This document shows, piece by piece, positions 24,377 to 33,154 of a stretch of 64,000 nucleotides of DNA. The stretch is from positions 62,001 to 126,000 of the forward strand of contig NZ_JACHXS010000010.1 in assembly GCF_014192225.1 (NCBI RefSeq), read 5' to 3'. The notes beneath the pieces were generated by a model. The model was not told the origin of the DNA and made no database searches. It saw only the letters and a list, made by a program, of their open reading frames with translations. Source of the stretch: Pseudoduganella umbonata. GTDB taxonomy: Bacteria; Pseudomonadota; Gammaproteobacteria; Burkholderiales; Burkholderiaceae_D. Position 1 is the first letter of the stretch; every line of letters begins with the position of its first letter. The translations under genes and the position numbers were made by a program.

Positions 24377-25347
24377 ACGCGGATCCTCACGACGTTACGC
24401 ATCCAGAAGGCGCCGAGCGCCATCGCGCCACCGCCGAACCACAGCATCCTGATCCCGAGCGGATCGGTCCACAGCAGGCTGATGTAGCTGTAGTTGGTCA
24501 GGCTCATGAAGAGCAGCATGGCAAACGGCAGCAGGCCCAGGACCCACGCCGACATGCGCCCTTCAGCCGACAGTACGCGTATCTGTCCCTGCAGCTTCAG
24601 CCGCGCGCGTGTCAGGCGGCCAACGTTGCCGAGCAGCTCGGCCAGGTTGCCGCCCGATTCACGCTGGATCAGCACGGCCAGCACCAGGTAGCGCAGGTCG
24701 GTCAGCGGAATGCGTGCTGCGAGGTTGTGCAACGCTTCGTTCATCGGCGCGCCGTAGTTGATCTCTTCATAGGCAACCTTGAATTCGCCACCGATCGGCT
24801 CGGGGATCTCGTCGCCCACCATCTTCAGCACATTGGCGAACGAGTGGCCGGCACGCAGTGCCCGCGCGAGGAAATCGGCCGCTTCGGGCAACTGCCCCTC
24901 GATCTTCCTCATCCGCTTGTTGCGGGTCCGCAGCAGCAAGGCATACGGCCCGCCGATGACCCCGGCCATCAGCACGCACGCAGGCAACAGCGGCAGTTTC
25001 AGCGCCGGCAGCAACAGCAGCGCGAAACACGGCAAGGCACACGACCAGGCGAGGAATTGCCCGACCTGCCAGCGCCCGCCGGCCTGCAGCAGCAGCCGGT
25101 CGAGCAATGCCAGTTGCGGGATACTGCGCAGCCAGAGTTCCAGGCCAGGCGACGCTGCATAGCGGCGCTGCTTCAGAATACTGATCCGTTCGCCTCCCTC
25201 GGCGCGGCCGGACATCAGGTCGAGGCGGTGCGCGATACGCCGTGCGCTTCGGCCGTGGCTGGTGCCCCACCACATCCAGGCGCCCTCCACCATGAAGATG
25301 ACGGCAGCGAACACCAGTACCGTGAAGGCAGTGAATAGCATGTCCAT
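24373..25347 (-). CDS. tadB: Tad inner-membrane platform protein TadB
   Basis: 324 residues; a type II secretion F domain at about 155-280 flanked by helices near the N-terminus, at about 80-130 and at 270-320. It pairs with TadC as the pilus assembly platform. Its first residues lie 9 bp after the tadA stop codon, and it overlaps tadC by 4 bp, so translation is coupled. Confidence 0.9.
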   Translation of the reverse strand: MDMLFTAFTVLVFAAVIFMVEGAWMWWGTSHGRSARRIAHRLDLMSGRAEGGERISILKQRRYAASPGLELWLRSIPQLALLDRLLLQAGGRWQVGQFLAWSCALPCFALLLLPALKLPLLPACVLMAGVIGGPYALLLRTRNKRMRKIEGQLPEAADFLARALRAGHSFANVLKMVGDEIPEPIGGEFKVAYEEINYGAPMNEALHNLAARIPLTDLRYLVLAVLIQRESGGNLAELLGNVGRLTRARLKLQGQIRVLSAEGRMSAWVLGLLPFAMLLFMSLTNYSYISLLWTDPLGIRMLWFGGGAMALGAFWMRNVVRIRV

Positions 25348-25356
25348 TGCCGGCTC

Positions 25357-26703
25357 CTATTCGAACACGCGGTCCGGATCGAACAAATTGTCGGGCACCG
25401 GCATGCCGAACATCGCCAGCCGGTCGGCAAAGCGGGGCCGTACGCCGGTGGCGTAGAAATGGCCCTGTACCCTGCCATTCGGATCCACGCCGGTCTGTTC
25501 GAAGCAGAAGATTTCCTGCATCGCGATCACGTCGCCTTCCATGCCGGTCACTTCCTGCAGGCTGACGAGCTTGCGCGTGCCGTCCGTCAGCCGCGATACC
25601 TGCAGCACCACGGTCACGGCCGAGGCGATCTGCTGGCGCGAGGCGCGCGGCGTCAGGTTCACGCCGGACATGCCGACCATATTTTCCAGCCGCGTCAGCG
25701 CGTCGCGCGGGGTGTTCGAGTGAATCGTCGCGAGCGACCCCTCATGGCCGGTATTCATGGCCTGCAGCATGTCCAGCGCTTCCGGCCCGCGCACCTCGCC
25801 CAGGATGATGCGGTCGGGCCGCATCCGCAACGCGTTGCGCACCAGCGCGCGCTGGTTTACCTCGCCCTTGCCCTCGATATTCGGCGGCCGCGTTTCCAGG
25901 CGAACCACGTGCGGCTGGCGCATTGCCAGCTCGGCGGCATCTTCGATCGTCACGATCCTTTCGTTCGCCGGAATATAGCCGGACAGCACATTGAGCAGCG
26001 TGGTCTTGCCACTGCCGGTGCCGCCCGAGATCAGGATATTGATCTTGGCATGACCCAGTGCCTGCAGCACCTGCATCATCGGCGGCGTCAGGCTCTTGTT
26101 TTCCATCAGATTCTGCATCGTCAGCGGATTGACGGAAAAGCGCCGGATCGACAGGATCGGACCGTCCACAGCCAGCGGAGGAATGATCGCGTTGACGCGC
26201 GAGCCATCCGGCAGCCGCGCATCGACCATCGGGCTCGACTCGTCGACCCGGCGGCCCACGCGGGATACGATCTTCTCGATGATCTTCATCAGGTGGGCAT
26301 TGTCGTTGAACGTCACGTCCGTCAGCTCGAGGCGGCCGGCGCGCTCCACGTACACCTTGGCATGCGTGTTGACGAGGATGTCGGAAATGCTGTTATCGGA
26401 CAGCAGGCGTTCCAGCGGACCAAAGCCGAGCATTTCATGCTGGATGTCGAGCACCAGATGGTGGCGCTCGGCCTGGTTCAGCACGATCCGTTCATCCTCG
26501 ATGATGCGCTGGACCAGCAGCGCCAGTTCATGCTTGAACTGTTCGGCTGTCAGTTTCTTCAGGCGTTCCAGGTCGATGCGGTCCAGGATCAGCTGGTGCA
26601 TCATGGCTTTCAGCTCGCGGTAGGCAGCCTGCGACTGGGCAGGCAGCGGGGCGGAAAGCTGGCGGGAGTCTTCCGCCAGGGCGAGACGTTCGCGCAGGCT
26701 CAT
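25357..26703 (-). CDS. tadA: Tad pilus secretion ATPase TadA/CpaF
   Basis: 448 residues from the ATG at 26703, six bases after AAGGAG; the longer open frame upstream is in the wrong frame for tadZ and is not coding. An N-terminal helical region (1-130) precedes the type II/IV secretion ATPase core: Walker A Gly-Gly-Thr-Gly-Ser-Gly-Lys-Thr at 227-234, the Asp box, the Arg-Met-Arg-Pro-Asp-Arg-Ile Walker B region at about 285-300, and a His box Gly-His-Glu-Gly-Ser near 318. It powers Flp pilus extension and retraction. Confidence 0.95.
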   Translation of the reverse strand: MSLRERLALAEDSRQLSAPLPAQSQAAYRELKAMMHQLILDRIDLERLKKLTAEQFKHELALLVQRIIEDERIVLNQAERHHLVLDIQHEMLGFGPLERLLSDNSISDILVNTHAKVYVERAGRLELTDVTFNDNAHLMKIIEKIVSRVGRRVDESSPMVDARLPDGSRVNAIIPPLAVDGPILSIRRFSVNPLTMQNLMENKSLTPPMMQVLQALGHAKINILISGGTGSGKTTLLNVLSGYIPANERIVTIEDAAELAMRQPHVVRLETRPPNIEGKGEVNQRALVRNALRMRPDRIILGEVRGPEALDMLQAMNTGHEGSLATIHSNTPRDALTRLENMVGMSGVNLTPRASRQQIASAVTVVLQVSRLTDGTRKLVSLQEVTGMEGDVIAMQEIFCFEQTGVDPNGRVQGHFYATGVRPRFADRLAMFGMPVPDNLFDPDRVFE

Positions 26704-26720
26704 ATGCTTCTCCTTGAGAT

Positions 26721-27896
26721 TCAGGCTTCGGCCAGGCTGCGGCCGAACAGCCTGTCGAACAGGCCTTTGGATTCGATGACGCGGCGCTCCGTGATTACCT
26801 CCACCAGGTCGGCCAGGCTGCGCGCGACCAGGCTGCCGCGCGACAGCTGCAGCACGGGAATCCCTTGGTTGACCGAGTCGGTCGCGGACAGGTAGTCGTT
26901 CGGCACGGTGTGCACCACATCGGCTCCGAGCGCCTGCTCCAGGTCCGCCAGCCGCAGCTTGCCGCCCTTCTCGTAGCGGTTGACGATCAGGCGCGTGCGC
27001 TCCATCGGGTAGCCCAGAGAACGGAAGATATCGAGCAGGCGGCGTCCGTCGCGGATATCGGGAAGCGCCAGTTGCAGGACCGGATAGATCGTGTCCGCAT
27101 TGTCGAGCGCACGCAGCGACAGCGCATCGATCTGGCGGCCCACGTCCAGCACGATGAAATCGTAATGCTGGCGCGCCACGCGCAGGATCGTCTCGATGTG
27201 CTCGGGTTTCATGTCGGCCGCCTTGCCCGGATCGTCCGCCCCGGCCAGCACGCCGAAGTTCGGCGTCACGTGCACCAGGCACGAATCGAGGAATGCGCCA
27301 TCCATACGGCTGATCTGCGCGCAGACGTCGGCCAGCGTCATTGCCGGTTTCTGATCCGACACATACAGCGTCGCATCGCCGAACTGGCCATGCATGTCGA
27401 TCACCAGTACCTTCTTGTCGGCCAGTGTCGCCAGCGCATAGGCGAAGTTCGTCGCCAGGAAAGTAGCCCCGCTGCCGCCCTTGCAGGCGATGAAGGCCAG
27501 CACTTTGCCGTCGCGCATCCGCGTGACGCCGGTTTCGATCTCGATCCTGTCCATCGCTTCATGGAACGCGCGATGCACCAGTGGCAATTGCAGCACCTCC
27601 CGCATGCCGGCCCGCATCGCGCGGATCAGCAGATCCTGGTGCGCCTCGCGTGCCAGCAGCATGAAGCGGGCATTCGGATATTGCCGCGCGAGCCTTTCGA
27701 CGATTTCCCACTCGCCTGGTGCGATGCCGCCCGCATCCAGGATCACGAGGTCGGGCGGGTCGGCCAGCGGGCGTTCGGCCGCGTCGCGCAGCCCCTGGCG
27801 CGACGCCACCAGTTGCAGTGCCGGCATGCGCGCCGATCCCTGCGCGGCGATTTCCGCGTGCAGCAGGCTGTCCTTGCTGATCATCAGAGCTTTCAT
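26721..27896 (-). CDS. tadZ: Tad localisation ATPase TadZ/CpaE
   Basis: 391 residues from the ATG at 27896, seven or eight bases after AAGGAAG. Residues 1-120 resemble a receiver domain with Asp54 near the phospho-acceptor place. Residues 130-390 form a ParA/MinD-like ATPase whose Walker A reads Lys-Gly-Gly-Ser-Gly-Ala-Thr (139-145): the second lysine of Gly-Lys-Thr is replaced by Ala, as in several TadZ proteins with weak or absent ATP hydrolysis. TadZ places the pilus machine at the cell pole. Confidence 0.9.
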   Translation of the reverse strand: MKALMISKDSLLHAEIAAQGSARMPALQLVASRQGLRDAAERPLADPPDLVILDAGGIAPGEWEIVERLARQYPNARFMLLAREAHQDLLIRAMRAGMREVLQLPLVHRAFHEAMDRIEIETGVTRMRDGKVLAFIACKGGSGATFLATNFAYALATLADKKVLVIDMHGQFGDATLYVSDQKPAMTLADVCAQISRMDGAFLDSCLVHVTPNFGVLAGADDPGKAADMKPEHIETILRVARQHYDFIVLDVGRQIDALSLRALDNADTIYPVLQLALPDIRDGRRLLDIFRSLGYPMERTRLIVNRYEKGGKLRLADLEQALGADVVHTVPNDYLSATDSVNQGIPVLQLSRGSLVARSLADLVEVITERRVIESKGLFDRLFGRSLAEA

Positions 27897-27909
27897 GGCA
27901 TGTCTTCCT

Positions 27910-28500
27910 TCATTCAATGACGTTGTTCTCGCCGGGGATGTAGCCAAGCGACTCGGCCTTGACGAGGGTGGCCGAGGGAGGTATGGACATCGATGCAAAG
28001 CCGGGGACCAGCCCGAGCATCGGTTGATAGCGCAGCGGCGTGCAGGCGCCGCCCGGCCCGACCGCGCCGCAGATGCTGGCGCGTACCAGGCGGATGCACG
28101 GCCCGGCGTGCGGACTGAGGGCACAATTCACCACGTTCTGCGCCGGGGACTGCGGCTGGACAATCTCGGTAACCGTGCCGTTGGCCTTCTGGCCCAGGTA
28201 CTCGATGCGCACGTGCGCGGTACCCAGTTCGGGCACCAGCGGCAGCGTGCCGTTATCGGAGCCCAGCAGCGCGTGCGCGCGCACCGCATCCATCGCGGCT
28301 TCGTTCGTGAAATCGGTCACCGCCGCGGCGCGTGCTGCCACGCGCGTGACATCCTGCACGGTGTTGAGCACGTACAGCACGCGGGCGACTTCGATCGTGC
28401 CGAGCACGAGCAGCAGGAAGGTGCCGAGCACGAGCGCCAGTTCGATGGTGACGAGACCGCGGGCGTCAGTTCTTCGACACGGCAGGGAAGTTGGTCGCAT
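27910..28500 (-). CDS. tadE: TadE-family pseudopilin
   Basis: 196 residues from the ATG at 28500. The Gly-Leu-Val-Thr-Ile-Glu motif followed by a hydrophobic helix (about 17-40) is the TadE prepilin-peptidase cleavage and assembly signature. The remainder is a periplasmic beta-rich domain with four cysteines. No clear ribosome-binding site is visible; the start lies within the end of the upstream tadE-like gene (35-bp overlap), implying translational coupling. It is a minor pilin needed for pilus assembly. Confidence 0.8.
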   Translation of the reverse strand: MRPTSLPCRRTDARGLVTIELALVLGTFLLLVLGTIEVARVLYVLNTVQDVTRVAARAAAVTDFTNEAAMDAVRAHALLGSDNGTLPLVPELGTAHVRIEYLGQKANGTVTEIVQPQSPAQNVVNCALSPHAGPCIRLVRASICGAVGPGGACTPLRYQPMLGLVPGFASMSIPPSATLVKAESLGYIPGENNVIE

Positions 28501-28939
28501 AAGCTTGAGTGGATGCAGAACGGATCGTGAAGATGTCGGGAATGACATCGTTGAAGTCGCTGTCGAAGATCGTGTCGCGGAAATAGATTCGTGCGCTGAA
28601 CCGGATGGAGTTGAAAGCGTCGTCGCCGCAAGGATCCAACCCGCATGAGACTGCGATAAATTGGCTGTCCGGTTGCAGGTCGATCCCTGCGGATTCGGTG
28701 GCATCGTACAAAGTGTCTTGCGTAAATGCCTTGAGGGCGTCCGGACCGCCGACGAGAGTCGCCCTCGGCAGGGTAGCAACGATGCGGTTGGTGTTCGCGA
28801 CACCCTTCGTAAGCGCAACGGCATGCCACGTCAGCCGGCCGGCCAGCACGATCATTGCCAGGATGACGATGCTGAGCGTGGTCACGACCGTCATTTCCAT
28901 GGCGGCCGTGCCGCGCTCGCGGTGCAATTGGCGGCTCAT
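28466..28939 (-). CDS. TadE/TadF-like pseudopilin
   Basis: 157 residues; Arg-Gly-Thr-Ala-Ala-Met-Glu precedes a hydrophobic helix (about 15-38), a type IVb pseudopilin signal with Glu at position five. The rest is a soluble domain with two cysteines near residue 99-104. It overlaps tadG by 4 bp and the following tadE by 35 bp. In Tad loci this position holds tadF; sequence similarity is too weak to give the symbol. Confidence 0.75.
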   Translation of the reverse strand: MSRQLHRERGTAAMEMTVVTTLSIVILAMIVLAGRLTWHAVALTKGVANTNRIVATLPRATLVGGPDALKAFTQDTLYDATESAGIDLQPDSQFIAVSCGLDPCGDDAFNSIRFSARIYFRDTIFDSDFNDVIPDIFTIRSASTQAYATNFPAVSKN

Positions 28940-30486
28940 CGGACCAGCTCCACGGCGCCAAGCAGCGTGCCCTCGCTGGCAACGCTGACGAAGCCGGCAA
29001 ATTCACCAGGTATCTCGTTGCTGCTGGCGGGAGCCGTCAGGAAGAACATGCCATAGGCAAGCACGGTGGCCCTGGTGATGTTCGGACCGGCGGCCGCCTC
29101 GCATTGCAGCAAGGGGATATGCATCAGCCGGCGCCCATCGAAAGCGGGCTTTGCGGGAATGGGCTCCGTGTCGTAGGTCGTGGCAGGCCGCGAGGCAAAA
29201 TACGGTGCATCGGTCGGCCAGCTCTTCGGCGCCACATGGGCCGAGGTCGAGGGGTACAGCACATCCCATGCACTGGCAATCCTGACGTTGCCCGTCGTCC
29301 GCGGACTGCGGAATGACCACCGCACGCCGTATTCGGTTGGCGCAGGCTTGAGCGCCGTCAGTGTCGCATGTGGCAGGTCGGCGATCGTGGCGAGCTCGTT
29401 GCCGATCACCATTGACGCGGCGCTGGTGTTGACAGGCGTTTCATGATGCCAAATCGCCCCCGCCTGCGCATAATTCCTGATGTTGATGTCGGGTGGTGCG
29501 CTTTCGCGGGTGCAATCCAGCGCTGCGTTCCCGGCCCCGCCATACTCATTGAAGCGGGAATTGAGCTGTGCCGCCAGGCCGAAAGTCGCTTGCCTGGCGA
29601 TCCACAGCCGGCCGGCACCGATCCGGGGGTAAGCGAGCGTGCCCGAACACATGAACGGCGCCATAACAGTAGCGGTCGTCTTGCTCGTTGCAGTGTCCAC
29701 ATCCGGCGGCGTGAGCGGATCCACATAGTAGAACACCGGGTCCGTGCCATGGGGGTTCAGCCTCAGCAGGTTGTAGGCAACGCCGTGACGAAAGCCGTAG
29801 GAAATCCGCTCATGAATGGTCGTCTTGGCAGTGGCACTGGTACGGGTCCCGCTGGGTTCCGTGCTGCGCGCGCAGATCGCAAAGGGTGTCACGTTCAGCG
29901 AACGGCGACCGGCCACGGCGACCGGGCGCACGTCGAACGGCGCCATGCCGCCGAAGATTCCCATCAGCAGCGGCTGCCACTCGCGCACCGCGGCACTCAG
30001 CGCGCCAATATCGATGCGCACGTACATCATGTTGGCGGCCGCGGCGGCGTCGATGCTGCCCTGCGGCAGCCAATCCCCTGCCCCGGCATAGGGGTTGGCG
30101 CTGAAGCGCAGGATGTCCGTCCCCACGTCATCGGCAGTAACCTCGGGAATCGTTGCCGCTCTGGCGACGGCATCGGCAACGGCGGCAGCCAGGCCGCCTG
30201 CCGTGCCGTTCAGCTTCAATGCCGCGCTGATGGCCATATTGTCGGCGGCGGCCTGCAACTGGGCGCGGCGCAGATAGACAATGCCCAGATCGACAACGAG
30301 GCCGGTGAACGCCAGGACCAGCACGAGCACCAGCGCATACAGGATCAGGATCACGCCGCGCGGGCGGCGCGCGAGGGCAGGAGTTGACCTTACTGCGGGC
30401 CTTACTGCGGACCTTGCTGCGGACCTTGCTGCGAGCCTTGCCGAGAGCCTCGCGGCAGGCTTCATCGCGGGTCTCATTTGTCTCAT
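28936..30486 (-). CDS. tadG: Tad pilus assembly protein TadG
   Basis: 516 residues. A hydrophobic helix at about 45-65 (Gly-Val-Ile-Leu-Ile-Leu-Tyr-Ala) is preceded by an Arg/Ala-rich N-terminal tail of four-residue repeats encoded by tandem DNA repeats. The region after the helix is the TadG/TadE-type N-terminal domain (Asp-Leu-Gly-x-x-Tyr-x-x-Arg-Arg-x-x-Leu-Gln), followed by a long periplasmic domain with few cysteines. The start overlaps the stop of the upstream lipoprotein gene (ATGA). Confidence 0.82.
   Translation of the reverse strand: MRQMRPAMKPAARLSARLAARSAARSAVRPAVRSTPALARRPRGVILILYALVLVLVLAFTGLVVDLGIVYLRRAQLQAAADNMAISAALKLNGTAGGLAAAVADAVARAATIPEVTADDVGTDILRFSANPYAGAGDWLPQGSIDAAAAANMMYVRIDIGALSAAVREWQPLLMGIFGGMAPFDVRPVAVAGRRSLNVTPFAICARSTEPSGTRTSATAKTTIHERISYGFRHGVAYNLLRLNPHGTDPVFYYVDPLTPPDVDTATSKTTATVMAPFMCSGTLAYPRIGAGRLWIARQATFGLAAQLNSRFNEYGGAGNAALDCTRESAPPDINIRNYAQAGAIWHHETPVNTSAASMVIGNELATIADLPHATLTALKPAPTEYGVRWSFRSPRTTGNVRIASAWDVLYPSTSAHVAPKSWPTDAPYFASRPATTYDTEPIPAKPAFDGRRLMHIPLLQCEAAAGPNITRATVLAYGMFFLTAPASSNEIPGEFAGFVSVASEGTLLGAVELVR
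30387..30446 (-). repeat. Five 12-bp tandem repeats in the tadG 5' region
   Basis: Five units of about 12 bp, variants of ACCTTGCTGCGG on the plus strand, run from 30387 to 30446. They encode the four-residue Ala/Arg/Ser repeats before the TadG membrane helix. As a multiple of three, copy-number change would not break the frame. Confidence 0.75.
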
Positions 30487-30764
30487 TTCGCACCACTGAC
30501 GCCGATGGTGAACACGGATTGCGCCGGCGCAGGTTCGGCAAACGATTTCTGGTAGCGCTGCTGGGCCGCGGCCGCGCTATGGCCATCCAGGCCGTTCACA
30601 GGCCGGTTGTCGCGGCCGGCGCCGGGATGGATCACCTGTTGCGCGAACGCGGCACGCGTCGCATCGCCGAAACGGGCGTCCCACTGCGGGGTCGTGCGCA
30701 TGATGGCTTCGCCGCAGCCGGTAAGCGCACACACCATCGTCGCCATGATCAAAAGGGTTTTCAT
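30483..30764 (-). CDS. Small lipoprotein of the Tad locus
   Basis: 93 residues with a lipoprotein signal peptide ending Leu-Thr-Gly-Cys17. The mature part is short, with an Asn-Gly-Leu-Asp-Gly-His-Ser-Ala and Gln-Arg-Tyr-x-Lys-Ser-Phe motif I recall from small lipoproteins in betaproteobacterial Tad loci. Role unknown; its place between the secretin and tadG suggests it accompanies the outer-membrane complex. Ends in a 4-bp overlap with tadG. Confidence 0.75.
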   Translation of the reverse strand: MKTLLIMATMVCALTGCGEAIMRTTPQWDARFGDATRAAFAQQVIHPGAGRDNRPVNGLDGHSAAAAQQRYQKSFAEPAPAQSVFTIGVSGAK

Positions 30765-30774
30765 TGAAATCTCC

Positions 30775-32313
30775 TTACTTCAGCTGGAATGCGGAAGGCT
30801 GCGCTGGCGATTGGGCAGAAGGCTGCACGGGCGGGGCTGCCGCAGCGGCAGGCACGCGTGCTTCCATCTTGCCGATCATGAACAGGTTGCCACCGCGGGC
30901 CGGCTGCAGCGCATCGGTCGGCAATGCCACACCCGGCGGCAAAGGCTTGACCAAGTGCGCAGTGATCACGAACAGCAGCTCGGTGCGGTCTTGCTGGAAA
31001 TCGGTGCTGCGGAACAGCGCACCGAGCACTGGCACTTCTCCCAGCACCGGCAAGGCACCGATATTGCTGACCTGGTTATTGCGGATCAGGCCTCCAATCG
31101 CAAAGCTCTGGCCGTCGAACAGCTGCACCGTCGTGTTGGCGCGGCGTGTCGTGATCAGGGGCAGGATGGCGGCACCGTTGAGGCCGCTGGCGGTCAACCC
31201 GATGCCCTCGCGCGACAGTTCCGATACTTCCGGTGCGACTTTCAGGCTGATCCGGCCGCCGGCCAGCACCGTGGGAGTGAAGCGCAGGCCGACACCGAAT
31301 TCCTTCTCTTCCAGCGACACCCGATTGTTGTCCTGCGCAACCGGGATGAAGATCTTGCCGCCGGCCAGGAAGCTGCCCTCCTGGCCACTGATCGCCATGA
31401 CCGTGGGTTCGGCCAGCATCCGCACCAGGCCATGGTCGCGCTGTGCATCGAGACGCAAGGCGTTGAGCGGGGACTTGGACAGTTCCACCCCACCCTTCAG
31501 CGTGCCGGTAAGGAAATTCGATACCAGCGCCGCGGTCCATTCGCCGCCCCTCAGGCGCATGGCCGTGCCGGCCTCCAGCTTGTCGAGCAGGGTCTTCGAC
31601 ACTTCGGCGATTTTTACTTCGAGCATCACCTGCTGCGGTGCGCTGACACCCAGCATGTTGACGATACGCGCGCCACTGGCGCTGTTCTGCGCATCGGAAC
31701 CGGCGCTTGCGCCACCGGCATCGCCATCCTTGCCGCCCAGCGGTTTCGTTGAACGCCGCACGTAGGCTTGCGCCAGTTCCACCACGCGTGCCAGCGTAAC
31801 GCCGTCGGACACGGTGCCGCTCAGCACCACCGTGTCAGCCGCGGCGCTCACGCGGATGTCCTTTTCGTCCGGCAGCAATGCAGCCAGCGCCGCCTGCAGC
31901 GCGGAGACATCCATTGCGACGGTCACTTCGATCACGCTGCAGGCACCGCTCCGGACCTGCACGATCATGTTGGTGCTGCCGACATCGGCACCGACCAAAT
32001 ACAGTGTGTCGGATGCCACCGCCATGGCCTGCAGCACGGCCGGATTGCCGACGCTGCGGCTGACGATCGGCTCTGGCAAGCGCATCAGCGTGGACTTGCC
32101 GAGCTGCAGGGCGAGCTGACCGGGCGCAGCGGCCTGGCCGCGGCAGCGCGGGCCGTCGCCCCTTGCGGACACCGCGGCTTTACGAGGTCCCGGATCAGCC
32201 ACCGGTGCATTGGTCACGGTCGTCACCCTGGGCAAGGCAGGTATGGGTGGTGCCGGATCGGCGTGGACTGCAGCGGACAGGCCGGCAAGCAGCATTGCGG
32301 CATAGCGTTTCAT
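30775..32313 (-). CDS. rcpA: Tad outer-membrane secretin RcpA/CpaC
   Basis: 512 residues from the ATG at 32313, five or six bases after AAGGGA; translation from there begins with a signal peptide (about 1-20). The N-domain (about 70-180) and a BON-like segment (Val-Leu-Ser-Gly-Thr-Val near 190) precede the secretin core with the Val-Pro-Val-Leu-Gly-x-x-Pro-x-Leu-Gly-x-Leu-Phe motif near 445-457. It forms the gated outer-membrane channel for the Flp pilus. Confidence 0.93.
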   Translation of the reverse strand: MKRYAAMLLAGLSAAVHADPAPPIPALPRVTTVTNAPVADPGPRKAAVSARGDGPRCRGQAAAPGQLALQLGKSTLMRLPEPIVSRSVGNPAVLQAMAVASDTLYLVGADVGSTNMIVQVRSGACSVIEVTVAMDVSALQAALAALLPDEKDIRVSAAADTVVLSGTVSDGVTLARVVELAQAYVRRSTKPLGGKDGDAGGASAGSDAQNSASGARIVNMLGVSAPQQVMLEVKIAEVSKTLLDKLEAGTAMRLRGGEWTAALVSNFLTGTLKGGVELSKSPLNALRLDAQRDHGLVRMLAEPTVMAISGQEGSFLAGGKIFIPVAQDNNRVSLEEKEFGVGLRFTPTVLAGGRISLKVAPEVSELSREGIGLTASGLNGAAILPLITTRRANTTVQLFDGQSFAIGGLIRNNQVSNIGALPVLGEVPVLGALFRSTDFQQDRTELLFVITAHLVKPLPPGVALPTDALQPARGGNLFMIGKMEARVPAAAAAPPVQPSAQSPAQPSAFQLK

Positions 32314-32323
32314 GTCAGTTCCC

Positions 32324-33154
32324 TTACAGGCATTCTTTGCGGCTACGCAGCCCATCGATGGCGTCGATGCAGTAGCGATATGGGATGGTGCTGGCTTGCC
32401 GTACCGGCGCACGTGGCGCCGGGGCGGCGATCTTGACCGGTTTCGCGGCGGCGAGACCGAGCAGGCTGCTCTTCGTTGCGCCAGCGGTCGTGCCGGGTTC
32501 AGGGTCGATCTGGTTGCGCAGCACCAGCGACAAATTGCCGACGCTGCGCGCCAGGTCCAGCTTTTCCGCCTGTTCCGGCGTCACTTCCAGCGTGACGGCA
32601 TTGACCACGCGCGGCTTGGTATCGTCGCGCCCGACTTCCTGCGCGACCGCCAGCACAAGAATGCGTTCCAGCACGATTTTCGAGATCGCCTCGCGGTCCT
32701 GGGCAGCTTCGGTATCGGATTGGGTGCTGACAAGGATGTCGACGAAATTGCCGGGCAGCGCAAAGCCAGCCACGCCGACTACGTCGTTGACGCGCACGGT
32801 GATCGCGCGCTTGCCTTCGCTGATCAGGGCGGAAAGACCACCCAGTGTGCCGGCCGGGGCCAGCTTCGCTTCGGTCAGCGGTTCGCCGCGCAGCACGCTG
32901 GCCTTCACTACCCGGCCGGACAGCTGTAGCGGATCGCGCAATGCGCCAGCAGGCAGGCCCTCGGTCGGCCATTCGGCCAGTTTGACGGTCTCGGGCCCCA
33001 GGCGTTGCCCAAGATTGACATCGGTGGAGGCAACGACGATATGGGTGACGGTGCTCGGCGCCTGGCGCAACAGCCAGTGCGACGCCAGGGCGACCGCGAC
33101 CAGGCCGAGTACGATGGCGAACGCCATCATCGTGTAAGCGCGACGGTTTTTCAT
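32324..33154 (-). CDS. cpaB: Flp pilus assembly protein CpaB/RcpC
   Basis: 276 residues from the ATG at 33154, five bases after GAGAGG. One N-terminal helix (about 8-30) anchors it, followed by a SAF-like domain (about 38-100) and the CpaB/RcpC C-terminal domain (about 105-220) with an Ala/Pro-rich tail. It sits in the periplasm and stabilises the secretin complex. The start overlaps the stop of the AAA ATPase gene by 4 bp. Confidence 0.9.
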   Translation of the reverse strand: MKNRRAYTMMAFAIVLGLVAVALASHWLLRQAPSTVTHIVVASTDVNLGQRLGPETVKLAEWPTEGLPAGALRDPLQLSGRVVKASVLRGEPLTEAKLAPAGTLGGLSALISEGKRAITVRVNDVVGVAGFALPGNFVDILVSTQSDTEAAQDREAISKIVLERILVLAVAQEVGRDDTKPRVVNAVTLEVTPEQAEKLDLARSVGNLSLVLRNQIDPEPGTTAGATKSSLLGLAAAKPVKIAAPAPRAPVRQASTIPYRYCIDAIDGLRSRKECL

